64,000 nucleotides of DNA from Craterostigma plantagineum (taxonomy: Eukaryota; Streptophyta; Magnoliopsida; Lamiales; Linderniaceae): positions 27,265 through 91,264 of the forward strand of contig JAPQWV010001391.1 in the NCBI GenBank assembly GCA_027422505.1, given 5' to 3'. Both the position numbers and the translations under genes were made by a program. Each line of letters opens with the position of its first letter. Within the stretch, counting starts at the first letter, position 1. Of the stretch, positions 1-11,853 are shown in pieces. The notes under the pieces were generated by a model. The model made no database searches. It worked only from the letters and a program-made list of their open reading frames with translations, and was not told the origin of the DNA.

Positions 1-12
1 TTGCCAAACAGA

Positions 13-376
13 TACATAAGGCCACTTTGTAAACATCAACTTTCAATGTTATTTAATTAATATTTCAGTGGGAAATATAACATTAACACAGAGACGACAT
101 TACTCTATTTCCGAGACTAATAATCTAACGAATAACGACACTCTCAAGAATAAGGAAAGCCCTTGAGCATATAACAAAACAAATCTCCCTATCCATCGTA
201 TCGAAGGGAAAAAAGCGACGCCGTTGAATATCATTGTCCGCATATTTCCTTACATCATAGGAAGCTACGGCATAGTATGAAACCGACAAGATCAGATCAA
301 AAGAAGCATTCGAAGGTTATTCGAAACTGACAATAACTCCAACGATGTGAGCAAAGTTTGCGAGTTCCATAAATAG
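13..376 (+). promoter_or_regulatory. Conserved DUF26 promoter block with TATA box
   Basis: This stretch upstream of the first DUF26 gene is repeated, with small changes, at about 2383-2760 before the second gene, and in shorter form before the genes at 9767 and 11956. Shared words include CATAAGGCCACTTTG, ACGACACTCT and ATCGTATCGAAG. A TATA-like ATAAATA lies at 369-375, about 80 bases before the ATG, leaving room for an ordinary 5' leader. Conservation outside the coding region suggests that promoter and gene were duplicated together and that the paralogues share regulation. The regulation itself is inferred. Confidence 0.6.
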
Positions 377-455
377 CCCGGCACACACATCGCAGCTCAA
401 ACAACTAACAAAACAATCCGATCAAGAACAAAAAGAGAAAAGAAACACAATAGAG

Positions 456-872
456 ATGAAGCAGCAAACAATGGTGATTTTCGTACTAGGGTTTCTTCTG
501 CTGATAGCTGCAAACAATCCTTCCTTTGCCAATGCACAGGCCGAATGTGGTGATAGATTTATCGCATTAGATCAACCATATGCAGCTGCGATTCAGCCTA
601 TGCTCGCAACGTTAGTGTCAGACACCTCAGACATCGATGATCCCCCCAAGATAACAAACACAACTCAAACCACCTCGGCGGGCGAGCTAATTTATGGATA
701 CGCCGACTGCGATGACGATACAGATAGAGACACTTGCTATAGCTGCTTGACTATTGCTGAGCAAGAGGTGCTTACTAAATGCTTCACCGAAAACGAGGCT
801 GCCATCAATCCAAGCGTTGTATTCAAAGAATGCAGCTTGGAATATTCGGATGCGGTAATCGATGATCAGTGA
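456..872 (+). CDS. Secreted single-DUF26 (ginkbilobin-2-like) cysteine-rich protein
   Basis: An intact 138-residue ORF. Residues 1-28 form a signal peptide: a basic start, then a hydrophobic run ending in NAQA. The mature part is one DUF26 (stress-antifungal, Pfam PF01657) domain with the diagnostic C-X8-C-X2-C motif (ADC, eight residues, CYSC) near residues 85-97, and further cysteines at KC and EC. In this family, ginkbilobin-2 is an extracellular mannose-binding antifungal protein; here the secreted location is visible and the antifungal role is inferred. There is no transmembrane or kinase segment, so it is a secreted single-domain form rather than a CRK receptor kinase. The ATG is the first after the TATA box. 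It heads a tandem array of paralogues. Confidence 0.9.
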   Translation: MKQQTMVIFVLGFLLLIAANNPSFANAQAECGDRFIALDQPYAAAIQPMLATLVSDTSDIDDPPKITNTTQTTSAGELIYGYADCDDDTDRDTCYSCLTIAEQEVLTKCFTENEAAINPSVVFKECSLEYSDAVIDDQ

Positions 873-967
873 TGAAATATTCGATCGATCGATGCTGTCT
901 ACATTTGATGATGATGTGCTCTTTTTTTTTTTTTTCTAAATAATAGTTGCTGATGGAATATATGTCA

Positions 968-1050
968 GTGAGAATAAAACGCGTTCCCTGCTGGGAGGAT
1001 GATCTCTAATGCTTGTTGTAAACAGTTTGGACCAATGAATAATAATCATT
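968..1050 (+). terminator. Poly(A) signal and conserved DUF26 3' UTR block
   Basis: AATAAA lies at 973-978. The following block, including ATGCTTGTTGTAAACAGTTT, recurs after the DUF26 genes near 8637, 10390 and 12475. It is therefore part of the duplicated gene unit and the likely cleavage and polyadenylation region. Confidence 0.6.
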
Positions 1051-1140
1051 TTCTTGATGTCTTTGTGGGTTTTTCTTTCTTTGGTTACGTTTACTTTTCA
1101 CGGTTTGTTTTGTGCTGCTCATTACATCCATTTCACGCTT

Positions 1141-1142
<2 letters not shown>

Positions 1143-1191
<49 letters not shown>
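1143..1191. repeat. (AT)n microsatellite
   Basis: About 24 uninterrupted AT units. An ORF that reads through it as alternating Ile-Tyr is an artefact. Confidence 0.97.
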
Positions 1192-1196
<5 letters not shown>

Positions 1197-2382
1197 GATA
1201 TAGATGATGGCCTTATAAAGGTTTTTACATGGCCTTAATATGATCCTTTTCCGACGTTTCTTTAGTTACTGAACTTATATAATTTGGTCTCCTTATAAGT
1301 TCAGCTCTTGTCCCAGGCTAATGTTTAGGGCAAAGTACTAAGTACAACGAAAGAAGGTACATGCTAGATATATAACAATTATAAATATGTTAGACCTAAC
1401 CTTATCAAATAACGTACAGAGATAAAAAAAAAATACACATCTTTTGAGAACTTATGGATCATGAATGAGCATAATTGTTGAGCTCGTGACTCTTTGACGA
1501 GACTATACGTCAAAAACGACGATTCATGCAATACAATTCTTGTATATAATTACTACCAATGTTTAACTATACATGAAAAATTAAACATCCATCCTATAAA
1601 TTCTCCAAGAGAAGGCATGTCAACATTCGTGTCCTCAGTTGGTGCCTTGTTAGAGAAATTTTGCAGTAAGAATCGTGATGTAAGAGTTTAACTAAACTTT
1701 GATTTCTTACAGCGACATCCTCAATTTGACCTACACGTTCAGGGTTACCTATTTCATATATATACTTAATATACATCATTTTCTTCTTCTTTAATTTCGG
1801 GGACTGGACATGAATTAATAAGGTGCTCTAATATTTTATTTAATGGACCGGGTGAATTCTATATACGGATCCATCATTTTATTGTTAACCCTAGATTTGC
1901 ATGTGAAACAGTCATTTTTCAGTTAGTGCAGTGAAACGTAAGGTTTTATATTCATTGTTAACGAATCATCTATTTAATATTAAAATAATTGATAAGAGCT
2001 GAATTTAAACTACTTAAAACCCTAATACTTGCGATGCCAGGCTCGCAAACAAAGATTATAGTTTAAATAAAAAATGGACGGAGTCAGAGGTGATAATTTA
2101 TTTATATGTTCGTATCTATTTATTTACATTGCGTTAAATTTCGTTTTCTGTTGTGGGGCCGAACACGGTGTAGTGACACCGAAGTTGACATCAGCTGACT
2201 GAAAATTGAATTTCATTATATTATTAATTTTACTTGTTTAATATGAACTTTTGCGTACCTAAAAGTCTAAGTCTAATGTATCCATGCCATGGAGTGGGCT
2301 TGTAAGTGCACGCGCCTAAAAAAGTATATCTTTATTGTTAATAGGTTTTCCTTAAGTAAAGGCTAAAGCCAAACAGAAAACT
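1192..2382. other. Intergenic DNA, nothing recognised
   Basis: AT-rich sequence between the first two DUF26 units. Short ORFs here have no recognisable features. The phrase TATCCATG(C/T)CATGGAGTGG near 2279 recurs near 9015, so part of it is likely older duplicated spacer. Confidence 0.5.
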
Positions 2383-2760
2383 TACATAAGGCCACTTTGC
2401 AATCATCCAAAGTAATGACGTTTTCAATGCAATTTAATTTATTCTTCATTGGGATAACATTAACATAAAGACAACATTGCTCTACTTCCTAGACTAATAT
2501 CCAACTAATAACGACACTCTGAAGAATAAGGAGAGCCTTGAGCATAACAAAACAAATCGCCCAATCAATCGTATCGAAGCGAAGCCTTTGGATATCGTTG
2601 TCCGCATACTACCATACATCATAGGAGCTACGGCATAGTAAATGAAACTAACAAGATCGTCCAAAAAAGCATTCGAAGGTTATTCGAAACAGACAATAAC
2701 TCAAAGTTCAAACGATGCGATCAAAGTTTGCAAGTTCCATAAATAGCTTGGCACACAACA
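2383..2760 (+). promoter_or_regulatory. Second copy of the DUF26 promoter block
   Basis: Aligns along its length with the region upstream of the first DUF26 gene, ending in the same TTCCATAAATAG TATA context (about 2735-2746). It drives, or once drove, the split DUF26 gene that follows. Confidence 0.6.
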
Positions 2761-3130
2761 TCGCTGCTCAAAACAGCAAACAAAACAATCCAATCCAATC
2801 AAGAAAAAAAACACAGGAGAGATCGATGAAGCAGCAAACAATGGTAATCTTCGTACTAGGTTTCTTCTGTTGATAGCTGCAAACAATCCTTTGTTTGCCA
2901 ATGCACAGACGGACTGTGGTGATAGATTTATCCCATTAGGTCAACCCTATGCAGCTGCGATTGGGCCTATGCTCACGAAGTTAGTGGTCGACACCTCAGA
3001 CCTCACAGTTTCCCACAGGGTAACAGACCCAAGTGACACTCTCTCGACGGGCGAGGTAATTTATGGATACGCCGAGTGCATAGACGGCGTGGATAGAGAC
3101 GCTTGCTATAACTGCTTGGCTGCAGCTGAG

Positions 3131-3743
3131 TATTGGGTCCGGCCCATACTTGGGTTGGCCCATACTATGTACATATTATTAGTATTATGTAAAAAAAAAA
3201 AATATATACAATACACACACAAACACACGAGCAGACGCGAGGAAGAGAGAAAAGGAGAGGAAAGAAAGGAAAAGAGGGAGAAAAGAAAAGAGGAAGAAAA
3301 ATTCGATCCGGACGATCCGTTGCCCCGATTTCGTTCAAACTTCGGGAGGAGAGTCACCTCGACGTGATCTACATATCTACCGGGTCAGATTGGTCGGTTC
3401 GTCACAGTTTGGTGGTAATCGGCTTGAACCATTTCTTCGTATATCCGAGCTTGTAGCTCGACGTTTGTTGGTGTACCGAGTTTGTAACTCGACGTAGCGT
3501 GCTCTCTTGTCGGCGTAGTATTTTTCGGTGTGTTGTTGGGCTGTTATTACTCGAGACGTTCTCGAGAGGTGTTGTCCATTGTACCCGTCGAACTTGGTTA
3601 TAGTGGACGTTTCCTTGGATCGGGAGAGCGATCCCGTGGTTTTTCCGTTTCGGGTTTTCCACGTAAAAAGTGGCGTGTTATTTTGCTTTCGTCGTTGGTT
3701 GATTGGCGTTAATATTGCTCGTATTATCCTAACACGCCTAACA
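3131..3743 (+). repeat. 5' LTR of the Copia element
   Basis: Matches 7787-8403 along its whole length. It contains a poly(A) tract and an A/G-rich stretch near 3190-3300. It ends CCTAACA just before the primer-binding site. Confidence 0.95.
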
Positions 3744-3747
3744 AAGT

Positions 3748-3759
3748 GGTATCAGAGCG
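3748..3759 (+). promoter_or_regulatory. Primer-binding site (initiator tRNA-Met)
   Basis: TGGTATCAGAGC, complementary to the 3' end of plant initiator tRNA-Met, the usual Copia primer. It sits four bases after the LTR. Confidence 0.9.
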
Positions 3760-3789
3760 AGGTTGAATCGCGTTATTGTGTTCGAAGTC

Positions 3790-6700
3790 ATGGGGGGCAA
3801 TACTAGTCGGATGGTTATGTTGAACGGATCGAACTATCATATTTGGAAAGGGAAGATGGAGGATCTTTTATACGTAAAAGATTATTATTCGCCCGTGTTC
3901 GATTTGGAGAAGCCGACTGATAAAAGCGACAAGGAGTGGGAATTGACTCATCGCCAAGTTTGCGGCTTTATTCGACAGTGGGTCGACGATAATGTTCTCA
4001 ACCACATAAGCGACGAGAAACATGCAGGACCTTATGGAGCAAGCTTGAGCAGTTATACGCTCGAAAGACGGGGAACAACAAACTTTTTCTGATAAAGCAG
4101 ATGATGAGTTTGAAGTATCAAGAAGGGAGCAACATGTCGGATCACTTGAATATATTCCAAGGAATTGTTAATCAGCTAGCTGGAATGGGAATCAAGTTCG
4201 ACGATGAAGTGCAGGGTTTGTGGCTTCTTGGTACGTTACCAGACTCGTGGGAGACATTTAGGATGTCACTGTCTAATTCGGCTCCAAATGGTATTTGTTC
4301 GATGGAATTGGTGAAGAGCAGCGTCCTCAACGAAGAAATGAGAAGAAAGTCACAGGGTTCTTCTTCTACGCAGGCCGATGTCCTAGTCACAGATAACAGG
4401 GGGAGGAGCAAGAGTCGAGGCTCAGGTGATCGCAACAGAAGTAAGAGCAAGTCGGGAAAGTATGCCAACATTGAGTGTCATTATTGCGGCAAGAGGGCAC
4501 ATTAAAAGAGTTTGCCGAAAGTTCCTGAGAGAGAACAAGAATGCGAAGGGTCAAGATCATCAGACGACAGATGCTGATAAAGTTGACAAGGTAACCGCAG
4601 TCACGGCAGATTTCTTTGTTTTGCGCGACGACGATGCTGTTAATCTAACTAGTCATGAGACTAGTTGGGTGATCGATAGCGGTGCTACGATACATGCTAC
4701 ACCGCGACGGGCTTTCTTTGCCTCATATACCTCTGGTGATTTTGGACGAGTTATTATGGGAGACGATGGCGTCGCTAGAGCCATCGGTATCGGCGACGTG
4801 CGCTTGCAGACGGGGAATGGCAATACATTGATTTTGAAGGCCGTGAAGCATGTTCCAGAGCTTCGCATGAGTTTGATGTCCACAGGGAAGCTAGACGATG
4901 AAGGTTTCCACAGCCACTTTGGAGATGGAAAATGGAAGCTTACTAAAGGCTCCTTAATCGTGGCGAAAGGAGAGAAGATGTCATCTCAGCTTTATGTGAC
5001 GCAAGCAAAGATTGCAGATTCTACCGTGAATGCAATCGACGATGGTGGCGCGACGGAGCTTTGGCATAATCGACTCAGTCACATGAGCGAAAAGGGACTG
5101 ATGATACTAGCCAAGAAGAATCTTCTATCTGGCGTGAAGAATCCTTCGTTACGAAGATGTGATCATTGCTTGGCTGGGAAGCAGACCCGAGTCGCATTCA
5201 AGAACATCACTCACTCGTCGAAATCAGGTATACTCGATCTAATTCACTCCGATGTTTGTGGTCCTATGAAAACAAGAACACTTGGTGGTGCTGTGTATTT
5301 TGTTACTTTTGTAGATGACCATTCGAGGAAGACCTGGGCTTATACGCTGAAGTCCAAGGACCAAGTGCTAGATGTTTTCAAGCAGTTTCACGCTTTGGTG
5401 GAGAGACAGACCAACAAAAAGCTCAAGTGTATTCGGACGGACAACGGAGGTGAATATTGTGGTCCTTTTGATGAGTATTGCAAGAGATATGGTATTCGAC
5501 ATCAAAAGACAACTCCGAAGACACCTCAGTTAAATGGCTTAGCTGAGAGGATGAACAGAACACTGATCGAGAGAGTGAGATGTTTGCTATCGCAGTCACA
5601 GTTGCCGAATTCTTTCTGGGGTGAGGCGTTAAATACCGTTGTTCTGTCTTAAATCTCACACCTTGTGTTCCTTTGAGATTTGAGGTACCAGACAAGATTT
5701 GGTCGGGAAGGAAGTCTCGTATGACCACCTGCGCGTGTTTGGGTGCAAGGCCTTTGTTCACATCCCGAAGGACGAGCGATCGAAGCTTGATGTGAAGACC
5801 AGACCATGTGTGTTCATCGGTTATGGCCTTGATGAGTTTGGGTACAGATTTTACGACCCCGTGCAGAAGAAGCTTATCAGAAGCCGCGATGCTGTGTTTG
5901 TTGAAGATCAGTGCATACGAGACATTCAGTCAGAGAAGTCGACTAAGAAGTCCAGCGGTGATCTAACTAATTTAGATCCACCTCCTGTACGTGTAGCATA
6001 TCCCGATCAAGGGGGAGATATTCCAGAATCTAGCGGTGTCGGCAACGATGAAAATCCTATAGGCGATGTTGATGTTGAGCCAGCGGAACCTATTGATGAA
6101 GCTGTCGAAGAGCCTTCGGTTGAACCTCAGTTGAGAAGATCTGCTAGGGAGCATCGTTCATCCACGAGGTATCCTTCAGATGAGTAGTGATGCTAACAGA
6201 TGGGGGAGAACCTGAGGATTACCAAGACGCAATTTCTGTTGACGACAAGAATGAGTGGATGAAAGCGATGGTGGAAGAGATGCGATCACTCCATGATAAC
6301 CACACTTATGATTTGGTAGAGCTACCTCGAGGAAAGAAAGCTCTCAAGAATCGATGGGTTTATCGGCTGAAAATTGAAGAAAATAATTCTCGACCAAGGT
6401 ACAAAGCTCGGTTGGTCGTGAAAGGCTTCGGTCAGAAGAAAGGGATTGACTTTGATGATATATTCTCACCGGTGGTGAAGATGTCCTCGATCCGAGTTGC
6501 TCTTGGTTTGGCGGCGCGCTTGAACTTGGAGATTGAGCAACTTGACGTGAAGACTGCATTTCTTCATGGTGACCTTGAAGAAGACATTTACATGGAGCAG
6601 CCCGAGGGATTCAAAGTCAAGGGAAAGGAGCAGCTTGTTTGCAAGTTGAAGAAAAGTCTGTACGGCTTGAAACAAGCTCCGCGTCAATGGTACAAGAAGT

Positions 6701-7771
6701 TCGACTCCTTTATGACCAGTCACGGGTACATCAGAACCTCTTCGGATCATTGTGTATTCGTCAAGAGGTACTCCGATGACGACTTTATTATTCTTCTCTT
6801 GTACGTTGACGACATGTTGATTATAGGCCATGATACTAGTAAAATTGCGGCGTTGAAGAGAGAGTTGAGCAAGTCTTTTGCGATGAAGGACTTGGGACCG
6901 GCGAAGAAAATTCTCGGCATGAAGATTTCTCGTGATAGGAAAAATCGGAAGTTATGGTTATCTCAAGAAGACTACATTGAGAAAGTTCTCGAGAGATTTC
7001 ACATGAGTAAAGCCAAGGCGGTTTGTTCTCCACTTGCAGGTCATTTCAAATTGTCATCTGAGAAATGCCCGAAAAGTGAGGAAGAAAAGGCCGATATGAG
7101 CAGAGTTCCTTACCAGTCTGCAGTCGGTAGTTTGATGTATGCCATGGTTTGTACTCGACCCGATATTGCTCATGCCGTTGGTGTCGTTAGCCGTTTTCTC
7201 TCTAATCCGGGAAAAGAGCACTGGGAAGCCGTAAAGTGGATATTGAGATATCTCAAAGGGACCTCCAAGACGTGTTTGTGTTTTGGCGGCGGAGAGCCTA
7301 TGCTAGTTGGATATACCGATTCAGACATGGCAGGTGATACTGATTCCAGAAATCTATTTCAGGTTTTTGATGACTTTTGCAGGGGGAGCTGTGTCGTGGC
7401 AATCGAAGCTGCAGAAGTGCGTTGCGCTATCCACCACAGAAGCTGAGTACATTGCAATCACGGAGGGTTGCAAGGAAGCATTGTGGATGAAGAAGTTTCT
7501 CGAAGAACTTGGTTTACGGCAAGACAAGTACGTTGTCTACAGCGATAGTCAGAGTGCTATCCACCTCTCCAAGAACTCGTCATTCCATTCGAGATCCAAG
7601 CATATCGACGTCAGATACCATTGGGTTCGAGATGTGCTCGAGTCGAAGCAGTTGTATTTGGCGAAGGTACATACAAGCGAGAACGGGTCAGATATGTTGA
7701 CGAAGATTTTGCCGAATGAGAAACTCAAGACCTGTCGGCGGAAAGCGGGCTTGCTTGAGCCCACCGTATGA
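3790..7771 (+). pseudogene. Copia gag-pol polyprotein, frameshifted
   Basis: The reading starts at ATG 3790 in the gag region. Domains in order: gag; CCHC zinc knuckle near 4471-4515; aspartic protease (WVIDSGAT) near 4664; GAG-pre-integrase near 5060; integrase with Asp (HSDVCGP, near 5247), Asp (RTDNGGEY, near 5436) and Glu (LAERMNRT, near 5540); reverse transcriptase with an intact YVDD at 6802-6813; RNase H to the stop at 7769-7771. The frame is broken by about five or six single-base indels (near 4024, 4495, 5643, 6186 and 7350). All catalytic residues are readable in one frame or another. Because the LTRs also differ only by indels, some or all of these breaks may be sequencing errors. 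Confidence 0.88.
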
Positions 7772-7773
7772 GC

Positions 7774-7786
7774 CGGAGGGGGAGTT
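7774..7786 (+). promoter_or_regulatory. Polypurine tract
   Basis: A G/A-rich run directly before the 3' LTR, the expected site for plus-strand priming. Confidence 0.75.
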
Positions 7787-8403
7787 TATTGGGTCCGGCC
7801 CATACTTGGGTTGGCCCATTACTATGTACATATTATTAGTATTATGTAAAAAAAAAAAAATATATACAATACACACACAACACACACGAAGCAGACGCGA
7901 GGAAGAGAGAAAGGAGAGGAAAGAAAGAAAAGAGGGAGAAAAAGAAAAGAGGAAGAAAAATTCGATCCGGACGATCCGTTGCCCCGATTTCGTTCAAACT
8001 TCGGGAGGAGAGTCACCTCGACGTGATCTACATATCTACCGGGTCAGATTGGTCGGTCGTCACAGTTTGGTGGTAATCGGCTTGAACCATTTCTTCGTAT
8101 ATCCGAGCTTGTAGCTCGACGTTTGTTGGTGTACCGAGTTTGTAACTCGACGTAGCGTGCTCTCTTGTCGGCGTAGTATTTTTCGGTGTGTTGTTGGGCT
8201 GTTATTACCTCGAGACGTTCTCGAGAGTGTTGTCCATTGTACCCGTCGAACTTGGTTATAGTGGACGTTCCTTGGATCGGGAGAGCGATCCCGTGGTTTT
8301 TCCCGTTTCGGGTTTTCCACGTAAAAAGTTGGCGTGTTATTTTTGCTTTCGTCGTTGGTTGATTGGCGTTAATATTGCTCGTATTATCCTAACACGCCTA
8401 ACA
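7787..8403 (+). repeat. 3' LTR of the Copia element
   Basis: Starts TATTGGGTCC, ends CTAACA, and is followed by CTGAG. It differs from the 5' LTR by about a dozen single-base indels and no clear substitution. Confidence 0.95.
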
Positions 8404-8719
8404 CTGAGCAAGAGGTGCTTACCAATTGCTTCACCCAAACTGACGCTGCCGTCAATCCAATAATTACATTCCCTGTATGCAACTTGGAATATTCGGATGC
8501 ACCAATCCCACAAGACTAGTGATGAAAAATATCCGATCGATCTATCGGTGATGTATGCGTTTGACGACGACGATGATGATGACGACGATGATAATTACAT
8601 TCTCTAGTAATAGTTGCTGATTGAAATGCTGGTAAGAATAAAACGTGTTACTGCTGGAGGATGATCTCTATGCTTGTTGTAAACAGTTTGACCAATGAAA
8701 ATTATCATTTTGTTGAACT

Positions 8720-9690
8720 ATGTCGAGTTCTTTTTCTTTTATCACATCTACTTTGGGGTTGGGCGGTAATATTTAATTCCGAGCCAGCGATGTTAGTTGT
8801 ATTTGGACCCCGCGACAATTTATGGGGATATTAATTAAAGCCGAAATGACACTGAGAAAACACCGACGAATCGTACTTAATACATCGTTTGACAATTGTG
8901 CTTAAGAATTATATTCTAAGAGCCGTGATCTTTGAAGAATTGTTTAAGAGTTGTACTTAATAAGTAATGATTTTTCAAATTAACTTCTGTTTAATTTCAA
9001 TTGTAGTAGTTAGTATCCATGTCATGGAGTGGACATGGAGTGGACACGTCGTTAAGATATTACACTCATATTAAGAAATAAAGTAAAATCTCCATTATAC
9101 CCTTAATTAATTATGTTATCTTATATAATTTAACAATTCTATTAAAGAAAATGGGTAACACTGAAAATATTCAATATTGTTTATCTTGAAAAATATAAAA
9201 CGACATATATTTAAGAACAAAAATAAATTCTAAAACGACATCTATTATAAAACAGGAAGTATTAAAAAAAATATATCATCACCAAGTGTGAATCCGCGAG
9301 ACTGGGTGATAATATGCATCACAATAATGTCTTTTTTTTTTCGTACGTATCTCTTTTACGACTGCGAAGTGGGATTCTCTCGAGTAATATGCCAAGTAAA
9401 GCAAGACACATAACATAAACATGGCGCACTTTTGTGTTTTACAAAGTTTTCAATGCGATTAATTAATTAACTTTTCTTTTGGCGAGCATTATGTTAATGA
9501 CATTAACATAACGACCACACCTTAACTACTTCCAAGACTAATACATAATTAACAACGAGACAGTTGATTGAGCATAAAAATACAAAGCGCCATATCAATC
9601 ATATCGAAGGGAAAAGCTATGCCCGCCCGATGAATACCATGTCCCAATTTTCTCACATGAAACTAACAATACGATCCAAGCATTACAAAG
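8720..9690. other. Intergenic DNA and promoter of the third DUF26 gene
   Basis: AT-rich, with no gene recognised. From about 9440 it weakly resembles the upstream blocks of the other DUF26 genes (CAATCATATCGAAGG near 9595). TATAAATA lies at 9695-9702, about 65 bases before the ATG at 9767. Confidence 0.45.
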
Positions 9691-9766
9691 TTCTATAAAT
9701 ACCAACGTTATATGTAGCAGTAACCACAGCCGAAAAAAACAAGCAGCGAAGTAGGGAAAAGAGAAA

Positions 9767-10227
9767 ATGAGGCACCAAATTTCCAATAACGCTAGTACAA
9801 TGGTTGTCTTATTCGTCCTAGGGTTTCTGATAATATCAGAAAAACTCCGCCCTTCCTATACCGAAGCCCACACATCCGAGATTTCTGTTCAATGTGAAGG
9901 GGAACAGTTTGAAGCAGGCTCCGACTATGAAGAGGCCCTTCACCCATTGCTTCGTCGGTTAGTAGCAGACACCCCAAAATCCGAAGATAACCCCAAAAAC
10001 ATTTACTTGTCTGCAACAGTCGATTATGAAACTGGCGAAGAGGTGTATGGATATGGCAAGTGCGACTTAGATGTGGGAGAAGATGACTGCAGTGATTGCT
10101 TGAAGGAAGCTTGGATTATCTGATTGATCAGTGCTTGGAGTTCGGACCTTATTCGTACAGTGCAAGGGTTATAGCGCAGTCCTGCCGCATCAGATATTCG
10201 GATACATTATTCCACTATGAGGAATGA
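9767..10227 (+). pseudogene. Third DUF26 gene, one apparent frameshift
   Basis: Starts at ATG 9767 with an N-terminal hydrophobic signal peptide (about residues 12-35), followed by a DUF26 domain with C-X8-C-X2-C (GKC, eight residues, CSDC). A single missing base near 10111 brings an early stop after residue 118. In the next frame the domain continues normally (for example LIDQC, then SCRIRYSD) to a TGA at 10225-10227. The C-terminal half is well preserved, so the gene is either very recently broken or intact and mis-sequenced. A poly(A) signal AATAAA lies at 10390-10395. It is more diverged from the first two genes than those are from each other. Confidence 0.8.
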
Positions 10228-10868
10228 AAACAATTTCGTCCGAGGTTGTTATGCTGTCTACTTTTTTTCTTTTTCAGGCGGTCGTTTGGGTATATAGTTG
10301 TTGCACGCAGAAGATAAATAATATAAAGTGGTCGAGTTGTTGGATGTTTGATGTTTGATGGTACTGATCATGATCGTATTTTCAGTCAAAATAAAACGCG
10401 TTGTTGCGGACGATCTATATGCTTGTTTTGTTGAGAGTGGGGCGGAATAATAATCATTTTCCGTAATGTTCTGTGGATGGATTTTTTTACGTTTAAGGTA
10501 ATCAGTATGGGTTTCTATACGGTAATACAGTTAGTTAAAGTACGGTTTTTACCTTTTCTATATGGGACTGTTATACAATCTCATGTATATGTATAAATAT
10601 AAATAATAATGCAACTCTCTACCATCATTCAACACCTCATATGAGGTGTGTTGGACATAATAGTACAATTCTATAAGAGCAAACAAATATTTCTGGCAAG
10701 AATATCACATAAGTTTGCTGCGATTATAATTTTTATACACATGTCGTACACTTCTCAGTTCGTACATCCTTTGGAACTCACGTATAAGAGAATTTTCAGA
10801 CAGTAAAATCCAAGTTCTTTTCATTTGTCACCAAATTTGTTTCGGCCGCACACGACCGTTCAGCAACT

Positions 10869-11157
10869 AACCTTGGAAAACATAATATCAGAAACGGAAA
10901 ATAGATACGAAATATTTGGTCAGAAACTGATTCTGACACGATTTTTTATTTTTATTTCAAAATAAATTAATACTTTTATTTAGACACGGACTAGATGCGG
11001 AATTAAAACGGAAATGTGACAAAATTCATGTTAGAAACGGTATATATACGTGTCCGAATTTGCTACGAGAACACACCCTACACATATGCCTATTCAATAG
11101 ATATGCAATTTTGGTTTAGACACCGAATTTTCCGCATATGCCTGTTTTCTAGTAGTG
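10869..11157. mobile_element. CACTA-like non-autonomous repeat, copy 1
   Basis: About 290 bp that aligns with 20100-20429; shared phrases include TTTAGACACCGAA and GAAACGGTATATAT. The right end, TTTCTAGTAGTG, reads CACTACTAGAAA in reverse, the terminal sequence typical of CACTA (En/Spm) elements. The left end is degenerate and no clear 3-bp target duplication is visible. Confidence 0.55.
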
Positions 11158-11845
11158 CTGAAACAGTTTGTCACGGTGCGGAGAAATCAATGTGTATCTT
11201 TTATAAATTGAATGAACCAAAATTTTACGCAATCAAGTGATAGAAATAACCCTAGAAGATAAATCTTGAGAATTATAACAGATTGGTCGTGAAATGCATC
11301 CATGTCTTGCGAACCACATTGGTGATTGGGATCAAATATAATATAGAATTAACCACATGGCTTATGGTTGAGCATTTTTTTGCTTAATATATATTTTTTA
11401 TAGACCCTCATCGCCATCAGGTTGAGATTTACTGTGAATCATCGCGCTTCGTAGTATTTATCACAAGCATGTTTGGACTTCTTTGTCATCATGTTTCGAA
11501 TGTGAGATATAAATGAATTTTCAACAATTTATTAACTTTTTCTTAGGGAGCGTTAATGTCATGATTAACAATATAACGACGACAGCTTACCAAGGAACTA
11601 ATAATATATAATAAATACGACACTCTCAAGAATTAAATGCAAGCCGTAGAGAACAACAAAACAAATCGCCCCTCATCAATCGTATCGAAGACAAAAGCGA
11701 TTCCTATTTCCTGGTGAATATCATGTCCTAATTCTCACATCCTATGAAATTACCGCATAGTATGATAACTAGATGATCCAAATATTCGATCATTATTAGA
11801 AAATAAATCAATATCACTAACGATACCACCAACTTTTCCAGCTTC

Positions 11846-11853
11846 TATAAATA
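11846..11853 (+). promoter_or_regulatory. TATA box of the fourth DUF26 gene
   Basis: TATAAATA in the same context as the TATA boxes of the other DUF26 genes, about 100 bases before the start codon used. The upstream block again contains the ATCGTATCGAAG word (near 11679). Confidence 0.6.

Larger units (their letters stand above)
3131..8403 (+). mobile_element. Full-length Ty1/Copia LTR retrotransposon (TNT1/Tork-like)
   Basis: A 5.3-kb element with two LTRs of 613 and 617 bp, a primer-binding site, gag-pol, a purine tract, and the 5-bp target duplication CTGAG. The LTRs start TATTGGG and end CTAACA, so the termini are TA...CA rather than the usual TG...CA. The domain order protease, integrase, reverse transcriptase, RNase H is that of Copia. 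The GAG-pre-integrase segment (LWHNRLSHMSEKGL) resembles the TNT1/Tork lineage. The LTRs differ only by single-base indels, so insertion is recent. A solo LTR of the same family lies at 15473-16092. Confidence 0.95.
2826..8519 (+). pseudogene. DUF26 gene split by a Copia retrotransposon
   Basis: A close paralogue of the gene at 456. The 5' part runs 2826-3130 and the 3' part 8409-8519, ending in TAG. Between them lies a complete LTR element (3131-8403) flanked by the target duplication CTGAG at 3126-3130 and 8404-8408. Skipping the element and one CTGAG rejoins the reading frame exactly between the Glu codon GAG and the next codon CAA. The DUF26 motif C-X8-C-X2-C is in the 5' part (AEC, eight residues, CYNC); the last cysteines are in the 3' part. 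A one-base deletion in the signal peptide (GGTTT where the paralogue has GGGTTT) also shifts the frame; this could be a sequencing error. A poly(A) signal AATAAA lies at 8637-8642. Confidence 0.88.

Noticed and set aside
999..1196. ORF ending in alternating Ile-Tyr
   Set aside because: It reads through the (AT)n microsatellite in the DUF26 3' UTR and has no conserved features.
3106..3357. Reverse ORFs over LTR A/G tracts (also near 7688-8016 and 15470-15701)
   Set aside because: They are translations of LTR sequence. They recur only because the LTR recurs.
4653..7033. Reverse-strand ORFs over Copia pol
   Set aside because: Antisense shadows of a recognised polyprotein, with no motifs of their own.
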